Program-made: the position numbers and the translations under genes
Notes under the pieces: model-generated
Databases searched by the model: none
What the model was told of the DNA's origin: nothing
What the model saw: the letters and a program-made list of their open reading frames with translations, nothing else
IMG/VR virus record: IMGVR_UViG_3300042891_000377
Span: 40,172 to 104,171 of that record
DNA length: 64,000 nucleotides
From: a virus
Direction: 5' to 3' (one strand)
Shown: in pieces, positions 62,657 to 64,000 of the stretch
Numbering within the stretch: position 1 is the stretch's first letter
Layout of the letters: each line of letters opens with the position of its first letter

Positions 62657-62854
62657 ATGAGCACACCTGTGTATATGGATATTGAACAAGCGTATAGCAT
62701 TGTACAGTGGGCAGGCGAAGCGTACGGACAGCGCAATCTTTGGGGTGCATTAGACAGCATGGAAAAGAATTGGGATGACTTGGACAAACAAGAGCGCACT
62801 GCATACAACATGATTAAGCGAGACTTAATTACAACCGCAGGTACTAACGTATGA
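62657..62854 (+). CDS. Small hypothetical protein
   Basis: 65 aa, helical (MDIEQAYSIVQWAGEAYGQR, WDDLDKQERTAYNMIKRDLI). GAAAGGTAC upstream; ATGA overlap with the next gene. Function unknown. Confidence 0.62.
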   Translation: MSTPVYMDIEQAYSIVQWAGEAYGQRNLWGALDSMEKNWDDLDKQERTAYNMIKRDLITTAGTNV

Positions 62855-63039
62855 TAGTTGGATTTGATCATGTTGGTGAAGAACATAAGTGTAATGTTTG
62901 TTCAAGCGAATTCACAGATGACGAAGGTGGAGTGTTAGGTCACTTTGGTATGTTGCCTGTTGCGTTTTGTCCGTGGTGTTTTAGTTCAATGTGTGATATG
63001 GTTGATCAATTAACCGACGATGATGATATAGAAGAATAG
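62851..63039 (+). CDS. Zinc-ribbon-like small protein
   Basis: 62 aa. HKCNVCSSEF and FCPWCFSSMCDMV provide two CxxC pairs 29 residues apart, typical of a zinc ribbon; acidic tail DDDDIEE. Possible DNA- or protein-binding accessory factor. Confidence 0.65.
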   Translation: MIVGFDHVGEEHKCNVCSSEFTDDEGGVLGHFGMLPVAFCPWCFSSMCDMVDQLTDDDDIEE

Positions 63040-63056
63040 CTAGCAAGGAAAAATAT

Positions 63057-63446
63057 ATGACAATGCACATGGTTGGTCCGTATCTTACTACCACAGGCAA
63101 ACGTAAGGGCAAGGAAAAATTCCGCACTGCAGCACATGCACAAAAGGCACGTATGAACGAAGAATCCTGGAAAGAACTACAAAAGAAATGGGGCATTGAG
63201 CAAGAAGAACGTAAGCGTAATCGTGCGCTTAAGGCACCTGCGTATAAGCCTACAGAGCCTTATCGTCGAGATACTGGTCCTAGACATGCTAGTAAGCCCG
63301 ATACAATTAGTATAGCAGTGCGTCCAGAAGATAAAGTCTACACTGGTACTGCTATGGTTGGCATTGGTCAGCTACACAAGTCAAATGCTGTGCCTGTATT
63401 CAGCAAAGAAGATGCTATCGATATTAGTAAAATGAGGCGTGGATAA
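63057..63446 (+). CDS. Basic hypothetical protein
   Basis: 129 aa. MVGPYLTTTGKRKGKEKFRT, then a Lys/Arg/Glu-rich helix (KKWGIEQEERKRNRALKAPA) and a less charged C terminus. AAGGAAAA upstream. TAATG coupling to the next gene. The opening phrase occurs in phage hypotheticals I recall, but no function is known. Confidence 0.65.
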   Translation: MTMHMVGPYLTTTGKRKGKEKFRTAAHAQKARMNEESWKELQKKWGIEQEERKRNRALKAPAYKPTEPYRRDTGPRHASKPDTISIAVRPEDKVYTGTAMVGIGQLHKSNAVPVFSKEDAIDISKMRRG

Positions 63447-63631
63447 TGCGTAAGTTTGTAGGCTATGTAGTAACCCGGATCTTGTACTGGTTGGGTGACC
63501 TAGTAAGTAAACCTATGCACTATATTGATCTATGGTGGTTGTATCCTGTGTACAATCGCCTAATGATCTGGAGTGCTGACGTACAAGACTGGTCTGGTGC
63601 TGATGGCCCGTGGGGTACAAAGGAACAATGA
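63446..63631 (+). CDS. Small Trp-rich phage protein
   Basis: 61 aa. MRKFVGYVVTRILYWLGDLV is amphipathic or membrane-associated; YNRLMIWSADVQDWSGADGP, then a short WGTKEQ end, resembles a conserved phage peptide motif (LM..S...Q..GPW). ATGA overlap with the next gene. Confidence 0.65.
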   Translation: MRKFVGYVVTRILYWLGDLVSKPMHYIDLWWLYPVYNRLMIWSADVQDWSGADGPWGTKEQ

Positions 63632-63861
63632 TGGGAACTGATTATACAAATTATTGGGGAAGTATGTGGGACAGCAGTTGGGAATGGTCACTAAAGTTTG
63701 CTTGGTTACCTGCTAAGATGGACAGTGGCGTAAGCGTTTGGTGGAAGCAATACTATCACGGTGTCAGATTTATTCACGTATCAGCCGCCGAAGGTCCAGT
63801 AATCTTACATCAGTATATGGCTGCTGAAGAATTTATTTGGTATCAATTAACTGCCAAATAG
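63628..63861 (+). CDS. Small hypothetical protein
   Basis: 77 aa from ATG 63628 (ATGATG; AAGGAAC upstream). Trp/Tyr-rich (YTNYWGSMWDSSWEWSLKFA). Function unknown. Confidence 0.6.
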   Translation: MMGTDYTNYWGSMWDSSWEWSLKFAWLPAKMDSGVSVWWKQYYHGVRFIHVSAAEGPVILHQYMAAEEFIWYQLTAK

Positions 63862-63894
63862 GTTAAATAGTATTATAATAAGGAAACAGCCACA

Positions 63895-64000
63895 TTGGCA
63901 AAAGAAGAAGTCTTAAAATTCAGTGGAGTAGTCGAAGAAGTACTAGGCAATTCCATGTTCAGAGTTAAATTAGAAAACAATCACACTGTAATAGCGTATA
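63895..64000 (+). CDS. infA: Translation initiation factor IF-1 (partial, 5' end)
   Basis: TTG start with AAGGAAAC upstream. The visible 35 residues start [20 protein letters not shown] and continue [15 protein letters not shown], aligning without gaps with bacterial IF-1 (MAKED..[25 protein letters not shown]). IF-1 is an S1-fold protein in the ribosomal A site during initiation. The gene runs off the window, so full length cannot be checked. A rare start codon suggests modest expression. Confidence 0.93.
   Translation, partial: MAKEEVLKFSGVVEEVLGNSMFRVKLENNHTVIAY

Overview
The window reads as part of a large, AT-rich, T4-like (contractile-tail type) bacteriophage genome whose host is most likely a methylotrophic betaproteobacterium of the Methylophilaceae type. 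Phage evidence: densely packed and often overlapping small genes, a tail-fibre block with an endosialidase-type chaperone domain, a T4-type DNA ligase, HNH/NUMOD endonucleases, about fourteen near-identical promoter cassettes in front of small unknown genes, and T4-late-like ATAAATACT motifs. No capsid, portal, terminase or polymerase gene lies in this window, so the phage assignment rests on these features together. Host evidence: a lanthanide-type methanol dehydrogenase (xoxF), a PQQ precursor peptide gene (pqqA), a small c-type cytochrome and host-like porins.

Layout. 0-3.8 kb: cytidylyltransferase, 3'-5' exonuclease, two tandem fatty-acid desaturases, NeuD-like acyltransferase. 3.9-8.3 kb: a curli-like operon (csgF, csgG, curlin-like protein, FecR-domain protein, PA14-curlin fusion). 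8.4-20.7 kb: auxiliary metabolism, with porin, xoxF, a possible PHO-box operon (phosphoesterase, pstS, phosphate-type porin), pqqA, HNH endonuclease, peroxiredoxin, cytochrome c, CHASE2 cyclase, 2OG oxygenase and DD-peptidase. 20.7-22.8 kb (minus): membrane proteins around a class 3 lipase, a possible lysis or envelope module. 22.9-25 kb: small genes and uvsE. 25-32.3 kb: sugar dehydrogenase, oxygenase, amidinotransferase, a fibre-like protein and two glycosyltransferase-like genes on minus. 32.3-40.4 kb: small genes, clpP, oxygenase, radical SAM. 40.4-40.8 kb: a circularly permuted tmRNA gene. 40.9-44.6 kb: ParB-like and HNH proteins, groES-groEL. 44.7-52.9 kb: tail fibres, including three glycine-rich paralogues. 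52.9-57.9 kb: unknown protein, tryptophan halogenase, DNA ligase. 58-64 kb: small genes, a SleB-type hydrolase, and the start of infA (IF-1).

How it may work together. XoxF, the PqqA peptide from which its cofactor is built, a cytochrome c and outer-membrane porins suggest that the phage sustains periplasmic methanol oxidation during infection. PstS, a phosphate-type porin and a phosphoesterase suggest phosphate scavenging. ClpP, GroEL/ES, tmRNA and IF-1 suggest control of host translation and protein quality. The promoters fall into a TTGACW-17-TATAAT class before small unknown genes and a class with TACACT or ATAAATACT elements before porin, xoxF, groES and fibre genes. All functions are inferred from reading the sequence; no database search was run.
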